DNA of 64,000 nt from the NCBI GenBank assembly GCA_026932145.1, contig JAIXKT010000057.1, positions 25,241 to 89,240 of the forward strand. Reading direction: 5' to 3'. Origin of the DNA: Bacteroidia bacterium. GTDB lineage: Bacteria; Bacteroidota; Bacteroidia; J057; JAIXKT01. This document shows positions 8,702 to 19,200 of this stretch, piece after piece; positions within the stretch are counted from its first letter, which is position 1, and each line of letters starts with the position of its first letter. The notes below the pieces were generated by a model. The model saw only the letters and a program-made list of their open reading frames with translations. It was not told the DNA's origin and searched no databases. A program made the translations under genes and the position numbers.

Positions 8702-11200
8702 TTAGATTTTCTTTCGGAAAAAATATTTGATTTTTCTGCGAATTTTTTGAAACCAAGGCTCATCCTCTTCATAATATCCATATCCATACCCATAGCCGTA
8801 GTAGCCGTATCCATACCCATGGTCTTTGCTTACGTCATTGAGCAAAATGCACAGATTACTAATTTTTTTACTCTGGTGCAGTTCATCTACATAGTCTATA
8901 AAATCTACCTTAGTGATATTTTGTCTGGTAACAAAAATATTTATATCTGAAAGTTTTGATAATATAAGGGCATCAGTTACCAATCCTATTGGGGGAGTAT
9001 CTAAGACAACAAAGGAGAAATTTGCTTTTAAATACTCTATAAGTTCAGGCATCTTGTTGTCTAACAGTAATTCAGATGGATTGTTAGTATCTGAGCCAGA
9101 GGGGATTACGTACAGATAATCTGCTTGTGTTTGGTAGATTACATCCTGAATTTCTTTATTTCCTTTCAAATAGTCTGTTATTCCGGGTAAGCCTCTGACT
9201 CCGGTATATTGTCCAAGTCGCTCTTTTGAGTCAGGTGAAGTTACGGGCATTGCATTTAAGTATTCATGGATTTTGGGTTTTCGTAGGTCTAAGCCTAAGA
9301 TAATGGTCTTTTTTCCTGCCATAGAAAGTGCAACGGCTAAGTTTGTAGCAGTAAAGGTTTTGCCTTCGTTTGCAATTGAAGAGGTAAGTAAAATAACTGA
9401 ACCTTGTTGATCTTGTCCTGTTCTTTTGTAATAGTTTATATTTGAGCGCAAGATTCGGAAGGCTTCTGATACGCCGCTACGTGGTTTTTCAAAAGTGATT
9501 AGCTTATGACGTTTGTTGCTATCATAGTTATGCGGAATACTCCCCAAGAAAGGAACATCTGTTTTTTGGGAAATCTCAACTTTATCCAGAATCGTATTTT
9601 GGGAAAAGTGTTTTGCTAAAATAACGCCTAATGGGATAAAAAGCCCAAGAAAAATAGCTGCTGCATAAACCAAAACGGGTTTTGGAAAAACGGGATCGTC
9701 AGGGTCCAGCATAGCCGGCTCAACAATCTGAACATCAGGCGTATTAGAAGAACGACTGATTGCTGCCTCCGTCCGTTTTTCCATCAAAAACACATACAAA
9801 TTCTCACTCAGTTTATAATTCCGCTGGATATTTACTAACTCCCGCTCTGACTTGGGGAGTTGCTTAACAGACTGCTCCACTTGCTTTATCCGATTATTCA
9901 AATCATTCATAGCTAAGCTATTAGCAGTAAGTAAGTTATTTACATTTTCTAAAATTTTATTGCGTAATGTCTTTATTCTATCTTCCAAAAGTTTTACTTG
10001 CGGGCTTTGTATCATTCCTTGATCTAAGTAAACTTTCTTTTCTAATTGAAGGCTGATTAAATCCATCACTAACTTATTCAGAATAGGATCTTGATTTTCT
10101 CCCAATGAAAATGGGAATATACCGTTGTTGAAATCTTCGTTATTAATGTTATTTTTAAGGTATTCGTAATATTTCTGGGCGATTATATATTTTGCACGCT
10201 CTTCTTCTAACTTGCTGAGTTCTTCCAAGAGCATTTTGGCTTCTATACTAAGGTCGGCAATTTGATAGGATGATTTAAACTGCTCTAATTGGGCTTCTAC
10301 GCTGCCTAAAGTATCACTAGTTTGTTTGAGCTCTTTATCAATAAACTCAATTGTCTTAATTGACACTTCATTTTTTAGGTCTAAATTTTGAGAGGCATAA
10401 TTTCGGACTAATGTCTGCAAAAAATAGACGGCCTTTCTCGGTACATTTTGTTGTATTGAAACATCTATGATGGTAGAGCCAACAGGTTCTGGATTTACTA
10501 CTAACCGGCGTTTATAGTCTGCAGCTAACCGCTTCAAATTATGTATTCTGAATGAATAATTTGTAATAACTATGTCTTTAACGATTTTTTCGGGCTTTAC
10601 CAATCGTAGTGCAAATTCAAAATTACCGACCTTAACAATTTGATTAAACTGTACTTTTTGGTTTATCGAAAACGGCCCATAAAATATCGTTCCTTCACTT
10701 TCAGCAGTAAGTTGGTAGGTTTTGCTATCAATCAAAGTTACTTTAAAATCAACCCCATAAGGTAATGAGGAATCACAAGCAAATACCTTTGCTGTATCTA
10801 CAACAATGGCAAAGGGGTTGTCTTCATATAATTCAATGTTATTGAATAATCCCTTAGAGTAGAATGATACCCAGAATCCTAACTGCCTTAATGATAGGAA
10901 TATCAGTGGCTGTGAAGTTATGATTGTAGATTCGTTGAATACTTTTTCCTTTGTTTGAAAAGTGATTTCGCCGAATAAAATTTCGGAAGGGTCTTGGAAG
11001 CCGCCACTATCTTTGATTAATAGGGTTGTTTTTGCTTGAAAAACGGGAATGCTGTACCGTAAGAAAAGCCACGCTAAGAAAATAAAAAATATTAGGGAAA
11101 AGAGTATCCAGTATTTATTGGTTTTTATACGGCGATAAAACTTTTTAAATGCCTGAGTATCTCGGCTTTCTTGATTGGGTTGCGAAATAAAATCTGCCAT
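8702..11200 (-). CDS. Wzc-like exopolysaccharide chain-length determinant and tyrosine autokinase
   Basis: 832-residue inner-membrane protein controlling polymerisation and export of an exopolysaccharide. Order of parts: membrane helix (about 29-49), Wzz-type periplasmic domain with long coiled coils, a second membrane helix (about 504-522), and a cytoplasmic BY-kinase domain. The kinase has Walker A in SSIANEGKTFT (about 606-616), Walker A' in LGLDLRKP (about 633) and Walker B in VVLDTPP (about 733). The C-terminal tail has a cluster of about ten tyrosines alternating with glycine (about 793-808), the expected autophosphorylation site, followed by a basic end. It begins 17 bases after the Wza-like gene and pairs with it. 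Confidence 0.95.
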   Translation of the reverse strand: MADFISQPNQESRDTQAFKKFYRRIKTNKYWILFSLIFFIFLAWLFLRYSIPVFQAKTTLLIKDSGGFQDPSEILFGEITFQTKEKVFNESTIITSQPLIFLSLRQLGFWVSFYSKGLFNNIELYEDNPFAIVVDTAKVFACDSSLPYGVDFKVTLIDSKTYQLTAESEGTIFYGPFSINQKVQFNQIVKVGNFEFALRLVKPEKIVKDIVITNYSFRIHNLKRLAADYKRRLVVNPEPVGSTIIDVSIQQNVPRKAVYFLQTLVRNYASQNLDLKNEVSIKTIEFIDKELKQTSDTLGSVEAQLEQFKSSYQIADLSIEAKMLLEELSKLEEERAKYIIAQKYYEYLKNNINNEDFNNGIFPFSLGENQDPILNKLVMDLISLQLEKKVYLDQGMIQSPQVKLLEDRIKTLRNKILENVNNLLTANSLAMNDLNNRIKQVEQSVKQLPKSERELVNIQRNYKLSENLYVFLMEKRTEAAISRSSNTPDVQIVEPAMLDPDDPVFPKPVLVYAAAIFLGLFIPLGVILAKHFSQNTILDKVEISQKTDVPFLGSIPHNYDSNKRHKLITFEKPRSGVSEAFRILRSNINYYKRTGQDQQGSVILLTSSIANEGKTFTATNLAVALSMAGKKTIILGLDLRKPKIHEYLNAMPVTSPDSKERLGQYTGVRGLPGITDYLKGNKEIQDVIYQTQADYLYVIPSGSDTNNPSELLLDNKMPELIEYLKANFSFVVLDTPPIGLVTDALILSKLSDINIFVTRQNITKVDFIDYVDELHQSKKISNLCILLNDVSKDHGYGYGYYGYGYGYGYYEEDEPWFQKIRRKIKYFFRKKI

Positions 11201-11217
11201 GAATGTTTAACTAAAGG

Positions 11218-12048
11218 CTACTTGCGCGTAAGCACATTCAAGATGATTGCTAAAGTTGATAAAAGTGGTAAAACCCACATCGCGTTATTCATAACGAATT
11301 TTTTGGCTTTCATAGGTTTTATGTAGATAATATCGTTTGGGCGAAGATAATAATCTTCTGTTGTCAAAGTTCTTTGATTCGTCATATCCATGTATAAGAC
11401 TTTGGCTTCTCCGGGGTTGCCGTGTGTACGCACAACTTTTATGACTTCTCGGTTTGCCCATGGTGAAAAGTCTCCTGCTAAGGCTATTGCGTCATAAATC
11501 GTTGGTGTAGTAAGATATACCGGATACAAGCCAGGATGCAGTACCTCTCCCATAACGGTTACGTTAAAATTCATCAAAAAAATACGAACGTTTGGGTCTG
11601 AAAAATACCTACGGGCAATAATCTTTAGCTCTTGCTGCATCTCTGAAATCGTTTTCCCCAAAACATATTGGTAGCCAATTGTCGGTAAATCTACCCGCCC
11701 GCTGTCATCAACCATATAACCTTTTAGGTATGGATGCTGGTTCGTACCAAGCCCAATAGTTGCCTCCTGCTCTGTGTTAAAGGGTATTATCGCAGAAGTA
11801 GCAATAGAACCCATCTGAATCGAAAGAACATCTCCTTTTTGTATTCGATAACTATAACTTGACCGTTCTACTGCAGAATTTTGAGAGTAGTCCTGCGATT
11901 TGGGAATAGATTTATTTTGAAAAAGCACTATTTTTTTGTTTGAAACGCATCCAGAAAGATTAGCTAATACGCTAATAATCAAAATGTAGCCAAAAAAAAA
12001 TACTTTTGCAGATGTCTTTGAGATGGTTATAGAATTACCGACTTGCAT
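11218..12048 (-). CDS. Wza-like polysaccharide export outer-membrane lipoprotein
   Basis: 276 residues. A signal peptide ends in a lipobox with the acylated Cys34 (LANLSGC). Next come the polysaccharide export (Poly_export) domain, starting near YRIQKGDVLSIQMGS, and an SLBB-type segment around FNVTVMGEVLHPGLYPV. The C-terminus has a hydrophobic segment (about 253-273), as in many Bacteroidota versions. The protein should form the outer-membrane channel of the capsule/exopolysaccharide exporter together with the Wzc-like protein encoded downstream. The gene is transcribed divergently from mlaE. Confidence 0.93.
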   Translation of the reverse strand: MQVGNSITISKTSAKVFFFGYILIISVLANLSGCVSNKKIVLFQNKSIPKSQDYSQNSAVERSSYSYRIQKGDVLSIQMGSIATSAIIPFNTEQEATIGLGTNQHPYLKGYMVDDSGRVDLPTIGYQYVLGKTISEMQQELKIIARRYFSDPNVRIFLMNFNVTVMGEVLHPGLYPVYLTTPTIYDAIALAGDFSPWANREVIKVVRTHGNPGEAKVLYMDMTNQRTLTTEDYYLRPNDIIYIKPMKAKKFVMNNAMWVLPLLSTLAIILNVLTRK

Positions 12049-12055
12049 TCGGCTT

Positions 12056-12063
12056 CAAATATA
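12056..12063 (-). promoter_or_regulatory. -7 promoter box for the polysaccharide export operon
   Basis: TATATTTG on the minus strand ends seven bases before the ATG at 12048. It faces the mlaE promoter in a short divergent intergenic region. Confidence 0.5.
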
Positions 12064-12167
12064 GGAACTTTGTAGAGATAAATAGATAGCAAAAGATGTT
12101 TTTTATTGCTGCCCAAGAACCTACGTATCAAAAACCATCAGATACCGGTGTGTGTATTGAATTTAGT

Positions 12168-12175
12168 TACTTTTG
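12168..12175 (+). promoter_or_regulatory. -7 promoter box for the mlaE operon
   Basis: TACTTTTG matches TAnnTTTG and ends six bases before the ATG at 12182, so the transcript should start at or within a few bases of the start codon. No convincing -33 element is visible. Confidence 0.5.
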
Positions 12176-12181
12176 CACGGT

Positions 12182-12922
12182 ATGATGAAAGCAGTTTATC
12201 ATTTCGGGCGCTACTTAATGCTTCTCCGAATGTTCTTTGAGTCTCCTGAAAAATTTAAAATCTATTGGAGACTTACAATGCAGGAAATAGTAGCTATGGG
12301 TATCGGGAGTGTGTCTATCGTTTTCATTATTTCTGTTTTTATCGGTGCTGTTACAACGGTTCAAACTGCTTATCAATTGGTGAGTAACTTAGTTCCTAAG
12401 TCCACTATTGGAGCGATAGTTTCGACCTCTGCTATTTTAGAATTAGCTCCTACAATACTTTCTTTAGTGCTTGCCGGAAAAATCGGTTCACATATTGCTG
12501 GTGAGCTTGGGACAATGCGTGTAACAGAGCAAATTGATGCACTGGAAGTTATGGGAATAAACTCCGCATCATATTTGATTTTACCAAAGATTATCGGTGC
12601 CATGATTGCTTTCCCGTGCTTAGTGATTTTTTCTTGTTTTTTAACACACATTGGCGGTATAATAGCCGGAGATATGACCGGCGAAGTTACCGCAGCACAA
12701 TTTGGGCTTGGAGCAAGAGAGTTTTTTGAGCCGTTTCAGGTTACTTTTATGCTTATTAAAGCTGTAACCTTTGGATTTGTAATTAGCTCTATTTCAGCCT
12801 ATCAAGGATTTTATGTTAAGGGAGGAGCCTTAGAAGTAGGCCGTTCAAGTACCTTAGCCGTAGTTTATAGTTGTATCTTTGTGGTCTTTTGTGATTATAT
12901 TTTAGCCCAATTGCTGTTATGA
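12182..12922 (+). CDS. mlaE: MlaE family ABC transporter permease
   Basis: Inner-membrane permease of the Mla/MCE-type phospholipid transport system, about 246 residues with five to six hydrophobic segments. It shows the family core around LELAPTILSLVLAGKIGSHI and GTMRVTEQIDALEVMGI. A TTG nine bases earlier could open the frame, but it is part of the -7 box, so I use the ATG at 12182; another ATG follows directly at 12185. The stop overlaps the mlaF start by four bases. The partner MCE protein MlaD is not in the window. Confidence 0.93.
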   Translation: MMKAVYHFGRYLMLLRMFFESPEKFKIYWRLTMQEIVAMGIGSVSIVFIISVFIGAVTTVQTAYQLVSNLVPKSTIGAIVSTSAILELAPTILSLVLAGKIGSHIAGELGTMRVTEQIDALEVMGINSASYLILPKIIGAMIAFPCLVIFSCFLTHIGGIIAGDMTGEVTAAQFGLGAREFFEPFQVTFMLIKAVTFGFVISSISAYQGFYVKGGALEVGRSSTLAVVYSCIFVVFCDYILAQLLL

Positions 12923-13659
12923 TTGTTATCCGCAATATCTGGAAGTCGTTTGGAACCAATGATGTGTTAAAAGGTATTGATTTTGAATTTGAAAAAGGAA
13001 AAGTTAATATGGTAATTGGGGCATCAGGAAGCGGAAAAAGTGTCTTAGTTAAAAATGTAGTTGGCTTAATGACACCCAATCAAGGGCAGGTTTTTTTTGA
13101 AGACCGTGATTTTTATGCCTTACCGATACAAGAACGTAGGGAAATCAGAAAAGACATCGGAATGCTATTTCAATTTTCCGCCTTATTTGATTCTATGACC
13201 GTAGCCCAAAACGTAGCTTTTCCTTTAAAGACCTTTACCAATAAAAGTCAGCACGAAATTGACCAACGGGTTCAATTTTGTTTGTCCCGTGTAAATCTAC
13301 ACAATGTAGATCATTTATATCCGGCAGAAATTTCAGGCGGAATGAAAAAACGGGTCGGTATTGCCAGAGCGATAGCCAATAACCCCTGCTACTTATTTTG
13401 TGATGAACCCAACTCCGGCTTAGACCCACAAACTGCCTCATTGATAGATAAACTTATCCAAGAACTTACTTATGAGTATAAAACAACAACAGTTGTAATC
13501 TCTCATGACATGAACTCGGTTGTAAATATTGGGGATAAAATTATGTTTATCCACCAAGGGAAAAAAGCGTGGGAAGGCAGCCGATTTGATATTCGAAAAA
13601 CAGATAACCCAATTGTAAACGCCTTTGTATTTGTATCTGACTGGATACGCCATGATTAG
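12919..13659 (+). CDS. mlaF: MlaF family ABC transporter ATP-binding protein
   Basis: 246-residue ATPase that powers the MlaE permease. Walker A is GASGSGKS (34-41), the signature is ISGGMKKRVGIARA (about 136-149), Walker B is LFCDEP (about 159-164), and the switch histidine lies in VISHDM. The signature with GGMKKR in place of the usual GGQ is typical of MlaF. It overlaps mlaE by ATGA and is followed ten bases later by the diadenylate cyclase gene. Confidence 0.95.
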   Translation: MIVIRNIWKSFGTNDVLKGIDFEFEKGKVNMVIGASGSGKSVLVKNVVGLMTPNQGQVFFEDRDFYALPIQERREIRKDIGMLFQFSALFDSMTVAQNVAFPLKTFTNKSQHEIDQRVQFCLSRVNLHNVDHLYPAEISGGMKKRVGIARAIANNPCYLFCDEPNSGLDPQTASLIDKLIQELTYEYKTTTVVISHDMNSVVNIGDKIMFIHQGKKAWEGSRFDIRKTDNPIVNAFVFVSDWIRHD

Positions 13660-13668
13660 CAATAACTT

Positions 13669-14460
13669 ATGGAGATAATCCGAATCGGTATTTTGTCCAT
13701 TACATGGAAAGATCTATTAGACATCGGAATAGTTTCGTTTTTAATCTATGAAGCCTTAGCTATCTTTAAAGGTACTGCTTTTGTTCGGCTGCTGAGTATC
13801 ATCTTGGGTGTCTTTATTTTATATGAACTTGTTGTTTTTTTTGATTTAACTTTACTTAAAGCACTACTTGGTCAGGTACTAAACGTAGGGTTATTAGGTA
13901 CGTTGGTTATTTTTTCTCCGGAAATACGCCGTTTTTTGATTTTACTTACTAAAAATAGATTTTTAGATTTATTACAACGCTCATTCCGTTGGAGCAGCCA
14001 AGATGCTATTCCGCATAAAGAGGTTTTGTTAGCCGTAGAAGATTTAGCCCGAAACCGTGTAGGAGCAATTATTGCATTACAGGGAAGCTCTCCATTATCC
14101 CAAATTATAGACACCGGAGATATGCTAAATGCTGCTGTGTCGCACCGGCTTATCTTGTCTATATTCCAGAAAAACAGCCCGTTGCATGACGGAGCATTAA
14201 TCATTCATCGAAATAAAATGATAGCTGCTCGATGTCTTTTACCGATGAGTGAAAATATGAATTTACCGGCTCAATACGGTACGAGGCATCGAGCTTCGTT
14301 GGGCTTGAGTGAGCAATCAGACTCCTTGGTGATAATAGTTTCAGAAGAAACCGGAAATATATCGGTAGCGTGGGCTGGAAAAATCTATTATAACTTAATA
14401 CTTTCCAATCTGAAAAACATGATTCATACATTCCAAAAGGAAAAAACACCCATATCGTGA
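13669..14460 (+). CDS. cdaA: CdaA-type diadenylate cyclase (c-di-AMP synthase)
   Basis: Makes the second messenger cyclic di-AMP from two ATP. 263 residues: about three membrane helices in the first 90 residues, then the DAC domain. The catalytic DGA motif (about 174-176, in SPLHDGALIIH) and the RHR motif (about 206-210, TRHRAS) are both intact. Length and topology match CdaA/DacA and not DisA. It sits between mlaF and an FtsX-type permease gene whose GTG start overlaps the cdaA stop, so c-di-AMP production is translationally linked to envelope transport genes. No CdaR or GlmM gene adjoins it, unlike in Firmicutes. Confidence 0.95.
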   Translation: MEIIRIGILSITWKDLLDIGIVSFLIYEALAIFKGTAFVRLLSIILGVFILYELVVFFDLTLLKALLGQVLNVGLLGTLVIFSPEIRRFLILLTKNRFLDLLQRSFRWSSQDAIPHKEVLLAVEDLARNRVGAIIALQGSSPLSQIIDTGDMLNAAVSHRLILSIFQKNSPLHDGALIIHRNKMIAARCLLPMSENMNLPAQYGTRHRASLGLSEQSDSLVIIVSEETGNISVAWAGKIYYNLILSNLKNMIHTFQKEKTPIS

Positions 14461-15698
14461 GAATAATAATCTTATTTTGGCTATCCCGAAAGTTTATTTT
14501 ATCTCCCAGACTACCTACGGCAGTCAATCTAATAACGATAATATCCATCATCGGAATTTGTTTATGTACTGCTGCTATGGTAATGGTTCTTTCTGTATTT
14601 AATGGATTTGAAACCCTCATGCAAGAGCTATTTGCCAAAATAGATGCAGATATTCAGCTAACGCCGCGTAATGGGAAATATTTGGAATATCCTATTTTTC
14701 AAAAAGATTTACAGCAAGATTTTATCCAGTACCACACTCCTATTTTTGAAAATAGAGCGTTAGTTCAATACCAAGACAAACAAGTTATGGTAGTTTTGCG
14801 GGGTGTAAGCAACCAATATCAACTTGTAAGCCGCTATCAAGAAGCGATTTATGACGGAAAAAAGCAGTTAGATTCTGCCGGAGAATTTCCTACTGTATTG
14901 CTGGGGGCAGGGGTTGCATACCAGTTAGCAGCAAACCTTGAAGACAAACTCCACCCGCTAAAACTATTCACAATTTCAGAAAATGCAGACCTCCTGACAA
15001 ATCCTGAAGCTGCTCTACAGCAAATCAATGCCTTTCCTGCTGGATATTTTTCTATCCAAAAAGAATATGACGACCAATTAGTATTAGCACCGCTTTCTGT
15101 CGTTCATTCTCTCTTTCAAGTAGATACATCACTTACTACAACTATCGAAATTCGGTTAAAACCCGGAACAAATCCCTTAAAAGCGAAACTCAAATTACAA
15201 CAAATTGTTGGAAATAAAGCAATAGCAAGAACCTCAATAGAGCAGCACGAAACTATTTACCTCGTTATGCGCAATGAAAAACAAATAGCTTTTCTGGTAA
15301 TATTACTGATGCTAATTATTGCTGCATTTAACTTAGTGAGTAGCCTAACGATGACTATAATCTCTAAAAAACGGGAAATAGCTGTTTTACAAACAGTTGG
15401 TGCAAATCAAATAGCTATTCAAAAGCTATTTCTGTGTTTAGGGCTTTTAATTTCCGGAATAGGAAGCCTAACCGGAATTGGGCTTGGCAGCACTTTGGTT
15501 GTTCTACAAGACAAATACAAACTGCTAAAGCTAAATGGCGGAGAAACTTTCTTATTAGATGCCTTCCCGGCAACTTTACAAAGTTTAGATTTGGTACAGA
15601 TTATGGGAACAGTAATCGTTATTACTTTAATAGCAAGCTATTGGCCGGCTAAGCAAGCCGCTAAAAGGCTTATTATTGAAAACCTGCAATACCGTTAA
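14457..15698 (+). CDS. LolC/LolE-like ABC transporter permease (FtsX family)
   Basis: 413 residues: membrane helix near the N-terminus (about 22-45), a large periplasmic MacB-like core domain, and three C-terminal membrane helices typical of FtsX. The segment after helix 2 (SKKREIAVLQTVGA) is the coupling motif of lipoprotein-releasing permeases. It would extract lipoproteins from the inner membrane; the LolD ATPase is not adjacent. The start is GTG at 14457, overlapping the cdaA stop as GTGA. The gene ends two bases from the convergent STAS gene with no terminator between. Confidence 0.88.
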   Translation: MRIIILFWLSRKFILSPRLPTAVNLITIISIIGICLCTAAMVMVLSVFNGFETLMQELFAKIDADIQLTPRNGKYLEYPIFQKDLQQDFIQYHTPIFENRALVQYQDKQVMVVLRGVSNQYQLVSRYQEAIYDGKKQLDSAGEFPTVLLGAGVAYQLAANLEDKLHPLKLFTISENADLLTNPEAALQQINAFPAGYFSIQKEYDDQLVLAPLSVVHSLFQVDTSLTTTIEIRLKPGTNPLKAKLKLQQIVGNKAIARTSIEQHETIYLVMRNEKQIAFLVILLMLIIAAFNLVSSLTMTIISKKREIAVLQTVGANQIAIQKLFLCLGLLISGIGSLTGIGLGSTLVVLQDKYKLLKLNGGETFLLDAFPATLQSLDLVQIMGTVIVITLIASYWPAKQAAKRLIIENLQYR

Positions 15699-15700
15699 AC

Positions 15701-16102
15701 TTAACTTCCTTCGCTTTCTCCGTCATTGCTAACTTCTCCGGCAACTTCTTCTTCCAGTGTAGATAAAAAGATTGCTTCTATTGCTTCCTGAACAGTAGGT
15801 AAAATATTGAGTACCTTATCTAATTGAGATATTTTTATCAATTTTTCTACATGCTGGTTGATGCAACACAAAATTAAATATCCATTTAACTGCCCACATA
15901 AACGATTGGCTATCAGAATAGAACTTAATCCTGAGCTATCAATATGTCGGGTTTTTTCTAAATCTAATATGATATTCCGCACTCCCTCTGCATTCAGCAT
16001 CAAAAAATCACTTTTTAGTTCCGGCGCATTTCTGGTGTCTAATTTTTCTTCCAGAACTTTTAGGATAGTGTAATTTTCTTGTTTATCTAAGGTGATTCGC
16101 AT
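15701..16102 (-). CDS. STAS-domain anti-sigma-factor antagonist
   Basis: About 133 residues of the SpoIIAA/RsbV type. The motif HIDSSGLSS carries the serine that the partner kinase would phosphorylate. The C-terminal tail is acidic (EEEVAGEVSNDGESEGS). The start at 16102 (MRITLDK) is chosen over an ATG 21 bases earlier because it fits the family and the promoter box. No anti-sigma kinase gene adjoins it; one is present with a second STAS gene near 35 kb. Confidence 0.88.
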   Translation of the reverse strand: MRITLDKQENYTILKVLEEKLDTRNAPELKSDFLMLNAEGVRNIILDLEKTRHIDSSGLSSILIANRLCGQLNGYLILCCINQHVEKLIKISQLDKVLNILPTVQEAIEAIFLSTLEEEVAGEVSNDGESEGS

Positions 16103-16104
16103 AG

Positions 16105-16112
16105 CAAAGTTA
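16105..16112 (-). promoter_or_regulatory. -7 promoter box for the STAS gene
   Basis: TAACTTTG on the minus strand ends only two bases before the ATG at 16102, implying a leaderless transcript or translation from a later codon. Confidence 0.45.
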
Positions 16113-16156
16113 TGAATCGGCAAAGTTGAGAAATACTTCGCTTCAAAAACCTTTTT

Positions 16157-16200
16157 TATACCAAAAAAAGCTGCCTTTTTAGGCAGCTTTTTTTGGTATA
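16157..16200. terminator. Intrinsic terminator, 20-bp perfect stem
   Basis: Arms 16157-16176 and 16181-16200 are exact reverse complements around a TTTT loop. The GCTGCC core is flanked by A7/T7, so it can work in both directions. It lies 15 bases after the stop of the GEVED protein gene and separates it from the STAS gene. Confidence 0.85.
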
Positions 16201-16214
16201 AGGAATAAGTTAAA

Positions 16215-19200
16215 TTATTCTTTTACGATTTTGACAACCCTGCGAACGTCTCCGCAAGAAATCTCAACCATATAAATTCCGGTTTCTAAGTCAGAAACAG
16301 AAATTTCTCGAACAATAGAACCTGTCGTTACTGTTTCTTGGTAACGTTTTACGGTAACGCCCAGAATATTAACAAAAGAAACTTCCAATTTAGAATCTAT
16401 TTCGGGCATAGCAGTTATGACCAAAATATCGTGCATTGGGTTTGGATACGCAGAAATATCAGAAACAAAATCATCTGTTTTTGAAACATTCGTGGTAAAT
16501 GAACCCATTGCTGCATAACCGGTAAATGCACCTGTGTTGCAGAAAGTTTTAACTTTTACTTCGTAAGTTGTATTGGCAGATAATCCGGTTAAGGTGGCAG
16601 AATTGGTCATTGCTACTTTAAATAGCCAAATACCGCCCGTTTTTCTATAATTAACATAGAAGCTATCGGCAATAGAGGCAGCGTCCCAAGTGATAGTCGC
16701 TTGGTTATTGGTAACACCGGAAGCTACTAAGTTACTTGCCGGAACACAAGCCATGGCGGTTGTAAAGTTAGGTCCAGATACCCTGGGTAGCGGTGTTCCA
16801 TTGCAATACACAGCTATTTTCCACTCATAAGCTTGGTTATCTGGTTTTAGCTTAAAGATACGAATAGAATCTATGTCTGTCCAAACACGTCTTTGCCAAT
16901 TGACAGCTCCTACTAAGCGGAAGTAGGTAACAACAGAATCCGGAGTTGTGTAAGGAGGGCCAGTAGGTAAGTCCCAATCCAAAGTTGCAGAATAAGCACT
17001 TAGATTAACAACTCGTAAATTAGTGGGCGTTGGGCAGACGGGTATCATTACGTTAATATTATAATCTTCCGTTTCTCCAAAATATTCTTCGGTACAAGAC
17101 CCAGGTGCATTAAATCGGGTGGTACGAATACGCATCCGATGAACACCGGGATTAGCATTGTTCGGAATAGCTATAGAACCATTAAGATAATAATTAGCAT
17201 TAGCAAAGTCTTCAAAAAGGACTTCTCCCGGGTCGTCAAAGTCAGTATCATCGTTAAAGTCCACCCAAATTTTACAATACTGTACTTCATGTTGAAAACT
17301 AAGTGATATGGGGTAGGTTGTTCCCGTAACGACATTAGCTGTTAAATTCTGGTAGTATGTATAGTAGTAAGGTTGATCAGAACAGCCTGTTGTATTATTA
17401 ATACCGGCAAAAGTAACATTACTTATATAATCTCCAACAACGCAACCAACGCTATGAGAGGGTTGGCAATAGCATTTTGTAGGTATCTCCATATCTACAA
17501 ACACTGGTGTAGAGGCAACAGTTGTTCCACAAATTACGTTGCAGCGATAATACGTAGCTGCAGTTTGGGAAACATATATTAAGGTATCAGTAGCATTACT
17601 AATATCTGTCCAAGAAGAACCGTCCAGAGAAGACTGCCACTGATAGGTTTGGTTTAGCCCTGCAGAGTTACCAGTTAAATTCAAAGGGAAAGAAATATTA
17701 GGGCAAATAACTGTTACTGGGCTATTTGCAGTTCCGGCAGTAGGTGGGTTTTGGCAAGGAGGGGGTATCATGATGTTGATTTTATAGTCTTCTGTTTCTC
17801 CATACGCTTGATTTGAACAGGTGGTAAAAGCAGAATTGTTCCAAACACATCTAACACGCATCCGATGAACTCCAGCAGGAGCATTTCCCGGGATAGCTAC
17901 TAATTTACTAATACTGTAACCGGAGGCGGCCTGCGCAAATATCTCTTCACCCGGGTCGTCAAAGTCGCCATCATCATTAAAGTCCACCCAGATTTTTAAA
18001 AACTCATCACTATATCCAAATACAACAAACAGGCTATAAGAAGATCCGGCAAGAACATTAGCTGTTAAGCCGGAGTAATTTGTATAATAGTTAGGTGATG
18101 GGGAACAGCTTGTGGCGTTATTTATATCGCTAAACTTAAATCTGAAAATTCCATCACCTCCACTGCATCCACTTGTAAATGAGGGAGTACAGTAGCAATC
18201 ATTTATATCTTTCATACCCACAAATACAGCGGAAGAGGCAACTGTTGTGCCGCAGGTTACATTACAACGATAATAAGTAGCAGCAGCCTGTGTAGCATAG
18301 AATATTGTAGTATTAGCATTACTAATATCCGTCCATATAGAGTTATCCGGTGAAGATTGCCATTGGTAAGTCTGGTTTAGTCCGTTAGAATTACCAGTAA
18401 GATATAGCTTAAAAGAAATATTCTTGCAAACATTAGCTGAAAGGCTATTAGCAGTGCCGGCAATAGGCGGATCTTGGCAAGGGGGTGCTGGCGTTATATT
18501 AATCTTATAATCTTCCGTTTCTCCGTAATATTGATAATCACAAGAGGTGAAATTAGAGTTATTGTAAACACCGCGAACGCGCATCCGGTGAGTTCCCAGC
18601 GGTGCATTATTCGAGATAATTATTGCATTGCTCATTGAACCTACTCCCCGCTGGGCTAAAATCATCTCTCCTGAATCTTCAAAGCTACCATTATCGTTGA
18701 AATCCACCCAAATTCTGCAAACCTCACTATAAAGATTGTTACCCAATGTAATAGATACAGAATAGGAACCTCCTTGATTAACATTGGCTATTAAATTAGG
18801 ATAATATGTATAATACGGGTCGGGAGAACACGTGGTCGTGTTGTTAATACCGGCAAAAGTAAAGTTGGCAATATAATCATCATCAGTACAGCCGTCTGAA
18901 TACTCAGGCGTACAGTAGCAGTTATCTATATCTTCCATATCTACAAATACAGATGAAGAAGCAACTGTTGTACCGCAGGTTACATTGCAATGATAATACG
19001 TAGCGGAAGTTTGCTCTATCCCACTATAAGATGCAGACGTAGCACCACTAATATCTGACCAAGTAGAGCCATCAGGCGAAGATTGCCATTGATATGTCTG
19101 ATATAACCCTCCGGACTGGCCAGTTAAATCTAAGGAAAACGCAACGTTAGCACAAATCTTAGGCACAGAGCTGGTCGATGTACCGGCAGTAGGTGGATTT

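Noticed and set aside
12173..12181. TTG as the mlaE start
   Set aside because: The TTG is the last part of the -7 box TACTTTTG, and the ATG at 12182 fits the family N-terminus. The same reasoning rejects TTG starts at 4975, 25637, 40582 and 63748.
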